Positions 26,793 through 36,668 are shown, counted from the stretch's first letter. The stretch: 64,000 nt of DNA from UBA4466 sp963925035 (GCA_963925035.1 CAWUSK010000021.1:1-64000); one strand, 5' to 3'. Program-made: numbers and translations. Notes: a model not told the origin generated them from the sequence alone.

Positions 26793-27932
26793 ATGAAATT
26801 CGGAACAAAAGCAATTCACGCAGGCGTTCGTCCAGACCCAACGACTGGGGCTATCATGACACCAATTTATCAAACGTCAACGTATGTGCAGGAAGCACCT
26901 GGAGTGAACAAAGGTTTTGGTTATGCTCGTGGTAAGAACCCTACTCGTGAAGCACTTCAAGGAAGTATTGCCGCACTGGAAAACGGAAAACACTGTGTTT
27001 GTTTTAGCAGTGGAGTTGCCGCAACCGATGCTGTATTGAAGTTGTTGAGGCCTGGTGATGAAGTGATTGCTGGCGAGAATTTATACGGAGGATCTTACCG
27101 TTTATTTACTGAAATCTACGAGAAGTTTGGAATCAAATTTCACTTTGTCAATTTAGAAATTGCCTCAAATATTGAAGAATATATTAATGCAAATACAAAG
27201 GTGATCTGGGCAGAAACGCCAACAAATCCAACGATGCAAATTGCAGACATTCAAGAATTGTCAGCCATTGCAAAGAAGCACAATATAATTATGGTTGCAG
27301 ACAATACATTTGCATCACCATACTTGCAGAACCCATTGGATTTGGGAGCAGATATTGTAATGCATTCTGTGACAAAGTACATTGGAGGTCACTCAGATGT
27401 TGTGATGGGAGCATTGATTACAAATAGCGATGATTTACATGAGAAGTTGTATTTCATTTTGAATACTTCTGGCGCCAATCCAGGCCCAATGGATTCATTT
27501 TTAGTATTGCGTGGAATAAAGACCTTGCACCTGAGAATGGAAAGACATTGTTACAATGGAAGATTGGTTGCAGAGTTTTTAAAAAATCACCCGAAAATAG
27601 AAAAGGTGTATTGGCCTGGTTTTCCTGAGCATCCAAATCACCACATAGCAAAAAAACAAATGCGCGATTTCGGAGGAATGATTTCCATTGTTTTGGAGGA
27701 TAAAACCATTGAGAATACACATAAAATAGCTTCTTCATTTAAAGTTTTTGCCTTGGCAGAATCCTTAGGTGGAGTTGAATCGTTAATTAATCACCCGGCA
27801 ACGATGACGCACGGATCTATTCCAAAGAAAATCAGAGAGGAAGTGGGTGTAGTAGATAATTTATTGCGCTTAAGTGTTGGTACGGAAGATATTGAGGATA
27901 TAATTGAAGATTTAACACAGGCGTTGGCTTAA
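26793..27932 (+). CDS. Cystathionine gamma-synthase / gamma-lyase family PLP enzyme
   Basis: A 379-residue fold-type I PLP enzyme of the Cys/Met metabolism family. The start MKFGTKAIHAG and the segments PIYQTSTYVQ and YARGKNPTREALQ are typical. FSSGVAATDAVL binds the cofactor phosphate. ADNTFASPYLQNP supplies the Asp that pairs with the PLP ring, and the PLP lysine is Lys195 in HSVTKYIGGHSDV. The C-terminal SLGGVESLINHPATMTH closes the signature. These enzymes interconvert homoserine esters, cystathionine, cysteine and homocysteine. Gamma-synthase, gamma-lyase and related activities cannot be separated by eye, so no gene symbol is given. It leads a three-gene run with the KtrA and SDR genes. 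Confidence 0.9.
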   Translation: MKFGTKAIHAGVRPDPTTGAIMTPIYQTSTYVQEAPGVNKGFGYARGKNPTREALQGSIAALENGKHCVCFSSGVAATDAVLKLLRPGDEVIAGENLYGGSYRLFTEIYEKFGIKFHFVNLEIASNIEEYINANTKVIWAETPTNPTMQIADIQELSAIAKKHNIIMVADNTFASPYLQNPLDLGADIVMHSVTKYIGGHSDVVMGALITNSDDLHEKLYFILNTSGANPGPMDSFLVLRGIKTLHLRMERHCYNGRLVAEFLKNHPKIEKVYWPGFPEHPNHHIAKKQMRDFGGMISIVLEDKTIENTHKIASSFKVFALAESLGGVESLINHPATMTHGSIPKKIREEVGVVDNLLRLSVGTEDIEDIIEDLTQALA

Positions 27933-27944
27933 TTTTTATAAAAG

Positions 27945-28646
27945 ATGATTTACAGTAAGTTCGCAGTTATTGGAGTAGGTCGATACGGTGCTTCAATTGC
28001 ACGTAGATTGGCAGACAAAGGAGCACAAGTTTTTGCTTTTGATCCAAATGAAGAAAAAATTGAAGGGATTAAAGACGATGTTGCATTCGCGGTAACGTTA
28101 GATGCAACTGATTTACGTGCTTTGCACACGCAGAATTTGCACGAAATGGATGCAGCTGTTGTTGCAATTGGTGAAAATTTTGAAGCAACAATTTTGACCT
28201 GTGTTCACCTTTTGGATATAGGTGTAAAGAGAGTAATTGCAAGAGCTAGTGGTGCTCACCAACGATTGATTTTGGAAAAAATTGGAGTGCAAGAAATACT
28301 TACTCCGGAAGATGAGGTCGCTTATGTTGTCCGCGAAAAATTATTCAACCCGAACATTGTGTCTTTTCTTCAATTGCCAGACGATCATGAGATTGCAGAA
28401 ATCCGTGCACCAAAAGGGGTTGTTGGAAGAACGCTAGATGCCGTTGGATTTAGAAATAAATACGAGATTACCTTAATTACCATAAAGAGAGAGTACGAAA
28501 TCACTCGAAATGGGGAAGACTTTATAGAAACACATATTATTGGTGTACCAAAAAGCGATATTGAGATCAAAGAAAAAGATACTTTAGTGATTTTTGGAGC
28601 CGCAAAAAGTGTTGAACGATTTATAGAAATCAACGAATCTTTGTAA
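27945..28646 (+). CDS. KtrA/TrkA-type potassium channel regulatory subunit (RCK)
   Basis: A 233-residue cytoplasmic gating subunit. An RCK_N Rossmann domain (GVGRYGASIARRL with the GxGxxG turn at 10-15, acidic FDPNEEKI after strand 2) is followed by a TrkA-C domain (about 145-230, with IRAPKGVVGRTLDAV and KEKDTLVIFGAAKSVERF). Single-copy length fits KtrA rather than the doubled TrkA. It senses nucleotides and controls a KtrB/TrkH-type potassium uptake channel. No such channel gene is in the window. It begins 12 bases after the PLP enzyme gene. Confidence 0.92.
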   Translation: MIYSKFAVIGVGRYGASIARRLADKGAQVFAFDPNEEKIEGIKDDVAFAVTLDATDLRALHTQNLHEMDAAVVAIGENFEATILTCVHLLDIGVKRVIARASGAHQRLILEKIGVQEILTPEDEVAYVVREKLFNPNIVSFLQLPDDHEIAEIRAPKGVVGRTLDAVGFRNKYEITLITIKREYEITRNGEDFIETHIIGVPKSDIEIKEKDTLVIFGAAKSVERFIEINESL

Positions 28647-29351
28647 ATGTATATTGTAACTGGAGTTTCTAGAGGATTAGGCAAGGCGATTGTTGAAGAA
28701 TTGCTCGAAAGAAATGAAAAAGTAATTGGAGTTGGAAGGTCACATAACTTTGACCATTCCAATTTTTCATTTTTAGAATGTGATCTATCCCATCCAGAAA
28801 AAATCAACGAACTTGACTTTCCTGTTCTATATGGAAGTGTAACATTGATTAATAACGCGGGTATTTTGGGCGAGATTAAACGATTGAGTGATCAAACAGT
28901 TTTTGATTTGGACAAAATCATGATGGTAAATGTCGTTTCACCTATGTGCTTGTCGCAAGTTGTATATGCAAAAGTTCAATCTAAAAAGGACTTCGCTTTA
29001 GTTAATATTAGTTCAGGAGCCGCGAATCGATCTATTCCCTCTTGGGCAGGTTACTGTGCTTCAAAGGCAGCTTTGAATATGTTAACAGAAACATTTTATC
29101 TCGAGGAATTAGAAAAGGGAAATCATCCGACTGTATATGCCGTTTCTCCTGGCGTAATAGATACAGATATGCAAGTTCAAATCCGATCCACTGAAAAAGC
29201 GAACTTTTCATCCGTTGAAAATTTTCAGGAATTAAAAAAGTCGAATAGTTTGTACTCTGCAAAAGAGGCTACTTTGAGGCTGCTTGACTTGTTAAAACTC
29301 CCGTTTAACGGACAAATTCCCCAAGATTTGCGAACTATTGAAACGCATTAA
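28647..29351 (+). CDS. Short-chain dehydrogenase/reductase
   Basis: A 234-residue SDR. Cofactor motif TGVSRGLG is at 5-12, NNAG at 69-72, and catalytic Ser at 122/123, Tyr136 and Lys140 in YCASK. The PG motif lies in AVSPGVIDTDMQVQIR. The short length and the tail after PGVIDT resemble sepiapterin/benzil reductase-type SDRs, but the substrate is unknown. The ATG directly follows the stop codon of the KtrA-type gene, so they are co-transcribed. Confidence 0.88.
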   Translation: MYIVTGVSRGLGKAIVEELLERNEKVIGVGRSHNFDHSNFSFLECDLSHPEKINELDFPVLYGSVTLINNAGILGEIKRLSDQTVFDLDKIMMVNVVSPMCLSQVVYAKVQSKKDFALVNISSGAANRSIPSWAGYCASKAALNMLTETFYLEELEKGNHPTVYAVSPGVIDTDMQVQIRSTEKANFSSVENFQELKKSNSLYSAKEATLRLLDLLKLPFNGQIPQDLRTIETH

Positions 29352-29465
29352 TCAATAGTTGATGCCGTTTAACTCCAATTTTCAACAGTTCAAACCATTT
29401 ATTTTTTAAAATGATGTAAACTTTGTATTTTCACAATGTTAGAACTGTGTTAAAAAACTAAAACT

Positions 29466-31595
29466 ATGAAAAAAATTTACCTCTCAATTATAGGTGCCAT
29501 TCTCCTATCTTCAAGTGCTTTTTCCCAAAGTCAAACTTTTGACTCGACAAACGCTAGAGATGGAGAAAGTGTGGAATATTGTATCACACACAAAAAAAGA
29601 AATGAACTTTTACAGAATCCTCAAGCAGCAGCCTCGTTTGCGCAGGATGAGTTGATAAGACAACAAGAATTGCAAAATTCACCTTATTCTGAAAAAGCGG
29701 TGGTATATATTCCTGTCGTCTTTCATATTATACATAATGGTGGAAATGAAAACATTTCAAATGAGCAAATAATGGATGCCTTTAGCATTCTAAATCGTGA
29801 CTTCAGAAAAACCAACGCTGATGCTGCGAATGTTCACGCTGACTTTGCAACTTTACCATCGGATGTAGAGATTGAATTTAGATTAGCGACCAAAGCTCCA
29901 AATGGAGTTTGTTTTAATGGAATCACTAGAACTCAAAACGCAATTACAAATAATGGTGCAAATGGTGATGATCAAGTAAACGCAGTGCGTAACGGAAACA
30001 ATGTGTATCAAGGAAATTGGCCAAGTAATAAATACTTGAACATTTATATTGTTGCTGAAGCAGGCGGGGCAGCTGGTTACACAATGACGCCAAACAATTG
30101 GGGAGGTACAGATATGTACAACGGTATTTGGATTTTACATAATTATGTCGGGTCTCTAGGAACGTCTGCAACTTTCGCAAGTCGTGCATTAACGCATGAA
30201 GTAGGTCACTGGTTAAACTTAGAACATACTTGGGGTGGAAATAATAATCCAGGTAATGGCTCGAGTTGTTCGACTGATGATGGGGTAACTGATACACCGA
30301 ATACAATTGGGGTTACATCTTGTAACTTAAATGAAGCTACATGCGGTCCACGTGCAAACGTTGAAAACTACATGGACTACTCTTATTGTTCAAAAATGTA
30401 TACACCGCTTCAAGGAACAAGAATGCGGAATGCTTTAAACTCTTCGGTTGGTGGCAGAAATAACCTTAAAACAGCTCAAAATCTTATCGCCACAGGAGCG
30501 GATGGAGTAATGGTTTTATGTAAAGCAGAGTTTTCGAGTGATAAAAGTTCGGTTTGTGCAGGAACTGCAATACAATTTACAGATGAGTCGTTTAACGCGA
30601 CATCTGGTTGGACATGGACTTTTACTGGAGGAGCGCCTTCTTCTTCAACGAGTCAAAACCCGTCAATTACATACAGTACCCCTGGTATTTACCCAGTAAC
30701 ATTAGTTGCAACGGATGGAGCAAGTAGCGACACTGAAACTAAAAATGGATATATTCACGTAGTACCAGTTGCTGCTAGTATTCCTTTATTGGAAGGTTTT
30801 GAATCTTATTCTACATTAAATGGTATTGAAGAATGGGGAGTTATTAATCCTTCAGGTAATGGGTTTGAGTTGGCTGCGTCTGCAGGATTAAACAGTTCAA
30901 AATCTGCTAGAATAATGAATTTCGGACAAACTGCTGGTGCCATTGATGAATTAGTTTCTTCACCTGTCGACTTGTCAAATGAGTCTCAAGTTACTTTAAG
31001 CTTTAGATATGCTCACAAACGCAGAAACACAAGTGATGAGGACAAATTGAGAGTCTTAGTAACGAACACTTGTGGAGAAAGCTGGGCAATCCGTAAAACA
31101 TTGTTATTGGCAACTCTTTCATCAGTGCAAGGTACGACTTTTACTCCTGCTTCAGAAAGTGATTGGACAACATTACATGTTACAAATATTACATCAAGTT
31201 ATTTGGTTGATAATTTCCGTTACAAATTCACTTTCGAAGGTGGTGGAGGTAACAACATGTTCATTGATAACATTAACATCTATGCAGGTGGATCTTCGGA
31301 CGATATCGTGACAGGTACATCAGGAGTTTCAGAATTGGAAACAATTAATGGATTGTCTGTATATCCTAATCCTGTTGATGAAGAGTTAACTGTGGACTTT
31401 AATGTTCAAACGGCACAAGAAGTTTTGGTAACAATTCAAGATGTGACTGGAAAAATAACTCAACGAAATTTAATTAACGCAAACGAAGGGTCAAACCTTG
31501 TATTGATGAACACTCAGAGCTTAGCATCAGGAATTTATTTCTTAGAAGTTAAAACTAGTGGTGCAAGACAGGTATTGCAGTTTGTAGTAAAATAA
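29466..31595 (+). CDS. T9SS-exported M43 (cytophagalysin-type) zinc metalloprotease, copy 1
   Basis: A 709-residue secreted protease. The signal peptide is MKKIYLSIIGAILLSSSAFS. The M43 catalytic domain has the extended zinc motif HEVGHWLNLEH at 244-254 and the Met-turn region YMDYSYC. A PKD-type domain follows (about 353-435, WTWTFTGGAPSSSTSQNPSI). Next is a beta-sandwich region (FRYAHKRRNTSDEDKLRVLV), then a T9SS type A sorting domain beginning SVYPNPVDEELTVDF. The last ~80 residues direct export by the PorSS/T9SS system and surface attachment or release. Its neighbour is a close paralogue over the whole length, so this is a tandem duplication. It probably digests extracellular protein. Confidence 0.93.
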   Translation: MKKIYLSIIGAILLSSSAFSQSQTFDSTNARDGESVEYCITHKKRNELLQNPQAAASFAQDELIRQQELQNSPYSEKAVVYIPVVFHIIHNGGNENISNEQIMDAFSILNRDFRKTNADAANVHADFATLPSDVEIEFRLATKAPNGVCFNGITRTQNAITNNGANGDDQVNAVRNGNNVYQGNWPSNKYLNIYIVAEAGGAAGYTMTPNNWGGTDMYNGIWILHNYVGSLGTSATFASRALTHEVGHWLNLEHTWGGNNNPGNGSSCSTDDGVTDTPNTIGVTSCNLNEATCGPRANVENYMDYSYCSKMYTPLQGTRMRNALNSSVGGRNNLKTAQNLIATGADGVMVLCKAEFSSDKSSVCAGTAIQFTDESFNATSGWTWTFTGGAPSSSTSQNPSITYSTPGIYPVTLVATDGASSDTETKNGYIHVVPVAASIPLLEGFESYSTLNGIEEWGVINPSGNGFELAASAGLNSSKSARIMNFGQTAGAIDELVSSPVDLSNESQVTLSFRYAHKRRNTSDEDKLRVLVTNTCGESWAIRKTLLLATLSSVQGTTFTPASESDWTTLHVTNITSSYLVDNFRYKFTFEGGGGNNMFIDNINIYAGGSSDDIVTGTSGVSELETINGLSVYPNPVDEELTVDFNVQTAQEVLVTIQDVTGKITQRNLINANEGSNLVLMNTQSLASGIYFLEVKTSGARQVLQFVVK

Positions 31596-31613
31596 GTTAT
31601 TGATAATACAATT

Positions 31614-31638
31614 AAAAGGGGGATTTTGTCCCCCTTTT
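31614..31638 (+). terminator. Rho-independent terminator after M43 copy 1
   Basis: A perfect 10-bp stem (AAAAGGGGGA at 31614-31623 with TCCCCCTTTT at 31629-31638) with a 5-base loop, running into a T tract. Confidence 0.88.
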
Positions 31639-31652
31639 TTAATCTATAAAAT

Positions 31653-33770
31653 ATGAAAAAAATACTAGGATTAATACTAGGATTACAAATTTCACTTGTA
31701 GCAATAGCGCAAGTAAACCCGGTTCAAAACTGGTGCGGAACATCACACCGAATGAATGATTTAATGCTGAATCCAGCTTATCAAATCATTCACCTGCAAG
31801 ATGAGCAAATAAGAGCAAATGAAGCAGCCAATCCAGCTGCACACCAAAAAGCAATTCTTTATAAAATTCCAGTCGTATTTCACGTTGTACATTCGGGAGG
31901 ACCTGAAAACACTTCTGAAGAACAGATATATAATGCACTAGATGTGATAAATCGTGATTTCAGAAAGCAAAATGCGGATACGGCAAGTGTAGTTACAGTA
32001 TTTAAGAGTTTAATCGCGGATGTTGAGGTTGAATTTGTTTTGGCAACTAAGGCACCCGATCAAACATGCTTTAAAGGTTATACGAGAACTTATTCATCTA
32101 CCACTTTTTCTGGAGGAGGTAACGGAGGAGACGCACAAGTTAACGCAGTGCGCAATGGGAATGACGTATATCAAGGGAATTGGCCAAGTAATAAGTACTT
32201 GAATGTTTATGTTATTGCGGATGCTGGCGGAGCCGGTGGTTATACCAATTACCCGAGTAATTTTAATTTCGGTGATATGAGTAATGGAATTTGGATTCTA
32301 CATACGCAATTTGGTGAAATTGGAACAAGCAGTACTTCTGCTGGAAGATCATTGACTCACGAGTGTGGACATTGGTTTAATTTAGCACATACTTGGGGAA
32401 GCTCTAATACTCCAGGACCTGGAAACGGTAATTGCAGCACAGACGATGGAGTGAATGATACACCACTATGTGAAGGATCTTCTGGTGGATGTCCAACTTC
32501 GCAAGTTTCATGTGGAACGCTGGACAATGTTCAGAATTATATGGATTATGCATTGTCTTGCCAATCCATGTTTACAAATGGTCAATCGACAAGAATGAGA
32601 ACCGCTATCCAATCGTCGATAGGAGGAAGAAACAACCTGTGGAAAGCTGCCAATTTAAATGAAACTGGGGCACTTGGAGTTATGTCATTATGTAAAACAG
32701 ATTTCTCTGCAGATAAAACGTCAATTTGTACAGGTACTCAAGTGCAATTTACGGATGAAACATATAACGCATCAACCGGCTGGGAATGGACCTTTGTAGG
32801 CGGAACTCCGGCAACATCGACAGCTCAAAATCCTACAGTAATATACAATACACCCGGAACTTACGCGGTTACTTTAGTAGCAACTGATGGAGCTACGGAC
32901 GACACTGAAACAAAAACTACTTTCATACATGTTGTGCCTGCAGCTTTAGATTTACCTGTTTTGGAAGGTTTTGAACCATACTCTACATTGAATGGTTTGG
33001 CAGAATGGCTGATTATTAATCCAGCAGGAAATGGATTTGAGTTAGGGACAGTAGGTTTAAACAGTGCGAAATCAGCGCGATTGGTAAATTACAATCAGGC
33101 TGCTGATGATATTGATGAATTGGTTGCATCACCTGTTGACTTGTCAGGAGTTTCTCAGGTAACGTTAAGTTTTCGATATGCACATAAGCGAAGGAACACT
33201 AGCGACGATGATAAATTACGAGTGTTAATTAGTGGTACGTGTGGTGATAGCTGGGCAATTCGTAAAACACTATTGCTATCAGCGACTTCGGCCGTGCAAG
33301 GATCATCATTTACACCGGCCTCCGAAAACGATTGGACAACCGTGCACGTAACAAATATTACATCAAGTTACTTTGTTGATAATTTCCGTTACAAATTCAC
33401 ATTTGAAGGTGGTGGCGGTAATAATTTATATATCGACAATATCAATATATACGAAGGAGGACCTTCTGATGATTTGGTTGATGGTACTTCGGGTGTTGGA
33501 ATTAGCGAACTGGCAGAAATCGTAGGCTTGAACATATACCCAAACCCAGCAGACAATGAGTTGAATGTAGGATTTAATGTTAAGTTATCTCAAAAAGTGG
33601 AGATAGTAATACAAGACTTGACAGGTAAAACCACTGTGAAACAGCAAATAAATGCTGCTGAGGGTTCAAACTTGGTTGTGTTAAATACACAAAACTTGGC
33701 TTCGGGAGTTTACTTCATGCAAATTGAAACAAACGGATCGAAAGAAGTAAGACAATTTGTGGTTAAGTAA
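31653..33770 (+). CDS. T9SS-exported M43 zinc metalloprotease, copy 2
   Basis: A 705-residue paralogue of the preceding gene with the same layout. The signal peptide is about MKKILGLILGLQISLVAIAQ. The M43 domain has HECGHWFNLAH at 236-246 and NYMDYALSC as Met-turn region. The PKD-type domain (WEWTFVGGTPATSTAQNPTV), beta-sandwich (FRYAHKRRNTSDDDKLRVLI) and T9SS sorting domain (NIYPNPADNELNVGF) follow. Long identical peptide stretches are shared with copy 1 in the C-terminal half, while the propeptide and the region around residues 140-160 differ, with a Gly-rich insertion here. A terminator separates the copies, so each may have its own promoter. Confidence 0.93.
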   Translation: MKKILGLILGLQISLVAIAQVNPVQNWCGTSHRMNDLMLNPAYQIIHLQDEQIRANEAANPAAHQKAILYKIPVVFHVVHSGGPENTSEEQIYNALDVINRDFRKQNADTASVVTVFKSLIADVEVEFVLATKAPDQTCFKGYTRTYSSTTFSGGGNGGDAQVNAVRNGNDVYQGNWPSNKYLNVYVIADAGGAGGYTNYPSNFNFGDMSNGIWILHTQFGEIGTSSTSAGRSLTHECGHWFNLAHTWGSSNTPGPGNGNCSTDDGVNDTPLCEGSSGGCPTSQVSCGTLDNVQNYMDYALSCQSMFTNGQSTRMRTAIQSSIGGRNNLWKAANLNETGALGVMSLCKTDFSADKTSICTGTQVQFTDETYNASTGWEWTFVGGTPATSTAQNPTVIYNTPGTYAVTLVATDGATDDTETKTTFIHVVPAALDLPVLEGFEPYSTLNGLAEWLIINPAGNGFELGTVGLNSAKSARLVNYNQAADDIDELVASPVDLSGVSQVTLSFRYAHKRRNTSDDDKLRVLISGTCGDSWAIRKTLLLSATSAVQGSSFTPASENDWTTVHVTNITSSYFVDNFRYKFTFEGGGGNNLYIDNINIYEGGPSDDLVDGTSGVGISELAEIVGLNIYPNPADNELNVGFNVKLSQKVEIVIQDLTGKTTVKQQINAAEGSNLVVLNTQNLASGVYFMQIETNGSKEVRQFVVK

Positions 33771-33793
33771 TCGACCAATTGGAAAATAGAACG

Positions 33794-33817
33794 AACCGTC
33801 AGTGAAAGCTGACGGTT
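33794..33817 (+). terminator. Rho-independent terminator after M43 copy 2
   Basis: A 9-bp perfect stem (AACCGTCAG at 33794-33802 with CTGACGGTT at 33809-33817) with a 6-base loop and a T run after it. It sits between convergent genes. Confidence 0.85.
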
Positions 33818-33820
33818 TTT

Positions 33821-34483
33821 TTATGACAATAACTTAATTAAATCATCGATAGATGAGTTTTTTAATGTCTCTGTTACAACGATATTGTTTTTCTGTAAAA
33901 AGCTTGTGGTACTTTCTCCCCACGAATAAACTATGGCTGAATCGGGAATTTCATTGACAGAAAGAAAGCCTTCAACATTGGAAGGACTAGTAAATACATA
34001 GGTGTTACAATAGTCCAAAGGTTTTGAAACAATTTTTGTTTTATATACTGTTACAACTTCTTTTTGTGAATCCGAAAAAAGAGACGAAACGCTTTGCAAC
34101 GATCGGTCCGAAGTTGGAAATAACACTCGTTTATCATCAAACCATTTTTTGAACTCCCGGGCTGTATTCCTTATATTTCCGCTGTTTTCCCCAAAAAAGG
34201 AAACCTCATGTCCCAATTTTGTAATTAATTCTGCTGTTTTATTTCCTGAACAAGCGATTAAGGTATTTTTAGAAATCTCTTGTGTCAATTTAAAAAAAAG
34301 AAAGCTTCTGGGACTGGCGAAAAAAATAATATCGTAAGGTTTTGTCACGACAAACGGCTCAGGCTCAAAATGGATAAAGGACTGCGCAATTAGGTTAACT
34401 CCTTTTTTGCTTAAAAATTCAGCCAACTGTTCTACTTCAGAAAAATCCTTTGATATGAATAGATAGTTATTCAAAAGAGACAA
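33821..34483 (-). CDS. hemD: Uroporphyrinogen-III synthase
   Basis: A 220-residue two-lobed protein of the HemD family. The assignment rests on the fold pattern (DIIFFASPRSFLFF, then TYVFTSPSNVEGFL and SWGESTTSFLQK) and on its place as third gene of hemA-hemC-hemD. It closes hydroxymethylbilane into uroporphyrinogen III with inversion of ring D. HemD sequences are poorly conserved, so context matters here. The gene overlaps hemC by 17 bases and converges on the M43 protease gene. Confidence 0.9.
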   Translation of the reverse strand: MSLLNNYLFISKDFSEVEQLAEFLSKKGVNLIAQSFIHFEPEPFVVTKPYDIIFFASPRSFLFFKLTQEISKNTLIACSGNKTAELITKLGHEVSFFGENSGNIRNTAREFKKWFDDKRVLFPTSDRSLQSVSSLFSDSQKEVVTVYKTKIVSKPLDYCNTYVFTSPSNVEGFLSVNEIPDSAIVYSWGESTTSFLQKNNIVVTETLKNSSIDDLIKLLS

Positions 34484-35363
34484 TCTTTTTTAAATCAGCA
34501 ATTACTTGTTCAGCCATTCCCTCAAAAGATTGGACTTTATAATTTAATTCAAAACATTTTCCAGCACTGTGTTTCGCAAAGGAGACAAAAAGTTCGTTCT
34601 CAGGAGTACAATATACGCCCAATGGAAGCTGGCAACCGCCGTCTAAAAGGTTTAACACCTTTCGTTCAAGTTCTATTCTTTTTTGAACCTCTGGAAAGTT
34701 TATCTTTTGTAATGTGTCATATAACTCAGTGTCCTCATTACGAATTTGCAAACCAAGAACACCTTGAGCAGGAGCTGGAATGAATTCTTTTGGGTTCATT
34801 ACTTCCACATGAAACTCGTCCAAATTCAATTCTAAGCGATCTAAGCCGGCTTTGGCAAGCATGATAGCGTCGTAGTTTCCGCTGCGCAATTTACCTATTC
34901 TGGTAGGCACATTACCGCGTAAATCGTTAATGGATACATCGCTTCGACGATTTAAGAACTGTGCTTTTCTACGAGCAGAAGAAGTTCCAACAATTGCGTC
35001 TTGCTTTAAGTTCCATTTTTGCGTTAAATCAACAGCGTTTTTATTGATTAAAAGTGTATCTGCAGGATTTGCCCGGTCAGAAACACAAGCAATTCTTAAA
35101 TTTTCTGGAGGAGTTGTTTCCAAATCCTTGTGTGAATGTACTGCTAGATCAATTTCTTTGTTGAGCAAGGCATCTTCAATTTCTTTGGTAAAAAACCCTT
35201 TTCCTTCGAGTTTATCAAAACTCAAGTGTTGAATGATATCTCCTTGAGTTTTTATGATTTTAATCTCAACGGAACAATTGATTTTTTCTAATTCGGATTT
35301 CACAAAATAGGCTTGCCAAAGTGCTAAATCACTTCCACGAGAGCCAATAATAACATGCTTCAT
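34467..35363 (-). CDS. hemC: Hydroxymethylbilane synthase (porphobilinogen deaminase)
   Basis: A 298-residue cytoplasmic enzyme joining four porphobilinogen units. The N-terminus IIGSRGSDLALWQAY, the KGFFTKEIEDALL segment, the DLAVHSHKDLETTPP loop with the catalytic Asp, and GTSSARRKAQ phosphate-binding residues are all present. The dipyrromethane cofactor attachment site is Cys244 in DGGCQLPLG. The start codon overlaps the hemA stop by one base (TAATG), showing coupling. Length is slightly below the ~310 of many homologues, but all key motifs are present. Confidence 0.97.
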   Translation of the reverse strand: MKHVIIGSRGSDLALWQAYFVKSELEKINCSVEIKIIKTQGDIIQHLSFDKLEGKGFFTKEIEDALLNKEIDLAVHSHKDLETTPPENLRIACVSDRANPADTLLINKNAVDLTQKWNLKQDAIVGTSSARRKAQFLNRRSDVSINDLRGNVPTRIGKLRSGNYDAIMLAKAGLDRLELNLDEFHVEVMNPKEFIPAPAQGVLGLQIRNEDTELYDTLQKINFPEVQKRIELERKVLNLLDGGCQLPLGVYCTPENELFVSFAKHSAGKCFELNYKVQSFEGMAEQVIADLKKIVSFE

Positions 35364-36649
35364 TACACTAGTTTTTTGAGCAGAATTTCTTTTGCCATTA
35401 CCATTGGCATGCTCATGTATTTTTTCTCCATATATCCGACAATTTTTTCAAGAACTTCTCTTGAACTGTCATCCATTGTGCTTAATTCATTTTTAAAGAC
35501 TTCTGTCATTGCCATTTGTTTGATTTCCTTCACTTTCTGAGGAACTTCTCGCATTGCCAATTCGACAGTTCTTATTTGATTGATATGCTGGAACTCAAGC
35601 AATGCTTCAGAGACTATTTCTTCAACATGTTGAATTTCAGCAGAACGCAATTTTAAGTTTTCATTGGAAATCTTTTGAAGGACTTCAACGGAAATATGTG
35701 TGACATTATGCTTGTCAATAATGGCCGGAGAAAGGTCTTGAGGTATTGCAATGTCAATGACTATTTTCCGTCCAGTTTCGCCTTGTAGCAATGATGTATA
35801 AATGTCTTCGGTTAAAATGTGATTTTCAGAACCCGTGCATGTAATGATGATATCAAACCCTTTGTCAAAAAGCGAAAGTTCAGAAAGCCGATGTGCCGTT
35901 CCATTTAAGTCGTTCGCTAATTTTGCTGCATTCTCTAAAGTACGATTGAATATATTGAAATTAGTAAAACCGTGCTTTCTCAAAAAGCGACTCATGTTCG
36001 TGTTTGTTGCACCAGCGCCAACAATTAGTATCCGCGAATCAAGAGGGATGTTTAGAGCCTTTAAATTATGATAGGCTAAAGAAACAACCGACACCGGTTT
36101 TCGAGCAATGCTCGTCTCGGTATAAACTTTCTTAGCAGTTTCTATTGTGTGTCGATTTAAAATGCGTATTAAATCTCCCGTAAGTTTCATGTTGTTGGAT
36201 GAATCGTAAGCTTGTCGAACCTGAGTAATAATTTCACGTTCACCAACAATCATCGAATCTATCGAAGAGGCAACAACCAATTGATGCTCAACGGCCTTTG
36301 ACCCAACGAACAACTCAGCGGCAGATGAAAAGCGAATTATTTTTTCTTCAGATAAATTAGGGTAAAGCGATTGAAAGAAATTGTTTAGAAAGTCAACATT
36401 TACTGTTTGCTTGGTAACAAAGGTAAACTCAACACGATTACATGTGGAAAGAAACATCAACTCGTTTAACTGCGTTGCATTTTTTAACTGCGATAATCGC
36501 ATTTTTTGATTTGCTTCTTCAATATGCAATTCACCTACCTCATTTACAGATAGATTGCGGTGCGTAAAAGCGACAATATACAATGTGTTTAAACCTTCCA
36601 TTTGCTCTAGTAGTGCAAAGATGCTCAGTTCTTGCTTTTTTTGTGTCAT
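35363..36649 (-). CDS. hemA: Glutamyl-tRNA reductase
   Basis: A 428-residue enzyme of the C5 pathway that reduces glutamyl-tRNA to glutamate-1-semialdehyde with NADPH. The catalytic Cys70 lies in LSTCNRVEF. GSKAVEHQLVVASSIDSMIVGE is the tRNA and active-site region. The NADP domain has ILIVGAGATNTNMSRFL, and the C-terminal dimerisation helix is present. An internal ATG at residue 17 (position 36601), before GLNTLYIVAFTHRNL, would place the Cys at 54, nearer the usual position, so the true start may be there. It is first in hemACD. A palindrome at 36671-36687 lies just upstream. Confidence 0.96.
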   Translation of the reverse strand: MTQKKQELSIFALLEQMEGLNTLYIVAFTHRNLSVNEVGELHIEEANQKMRLSQLKNATQLNELMFLSTCNRVEFTFVTKQTVNVDFLNNFFQSLYPNLSEEKIIRFSSAAELFVGSKAVEHQLVVASSIDSMIVGEREIITQVRQAYDSSNNMKLTGDLIRILNRHTIETAKKVYTETSIARKPVSVVSLAYHNLKALNIPLDSRILIVGAGATNTNMSRFLRKHGFTNFNIFNRTLENAAKLANDLNGTAHRLSELSLFDKGFDIIITCTGSENHILTEDIYTSLLQGETGRKIVIDIAIPQDLSPAIIDKHNVTHISVEVLQKISNENLKLRSAEIQHVEEIVSEALLEFQHINQIRTVELAMREVPQKVKEIKQMAMTEVFKNELSTMDDSSREVLEKIVGYMEKKYMSMPMVMAKEILLKKLV

Positions 36650-36668
36650 GCTTTTGTCATATTTATCA

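Noticed and set aside
29466..33770. Assembly duplication of one M43 gene
   Set aside because: The two copies differ throughout in nucleotide and protein sequence, including insertions, so they are true paralogues.
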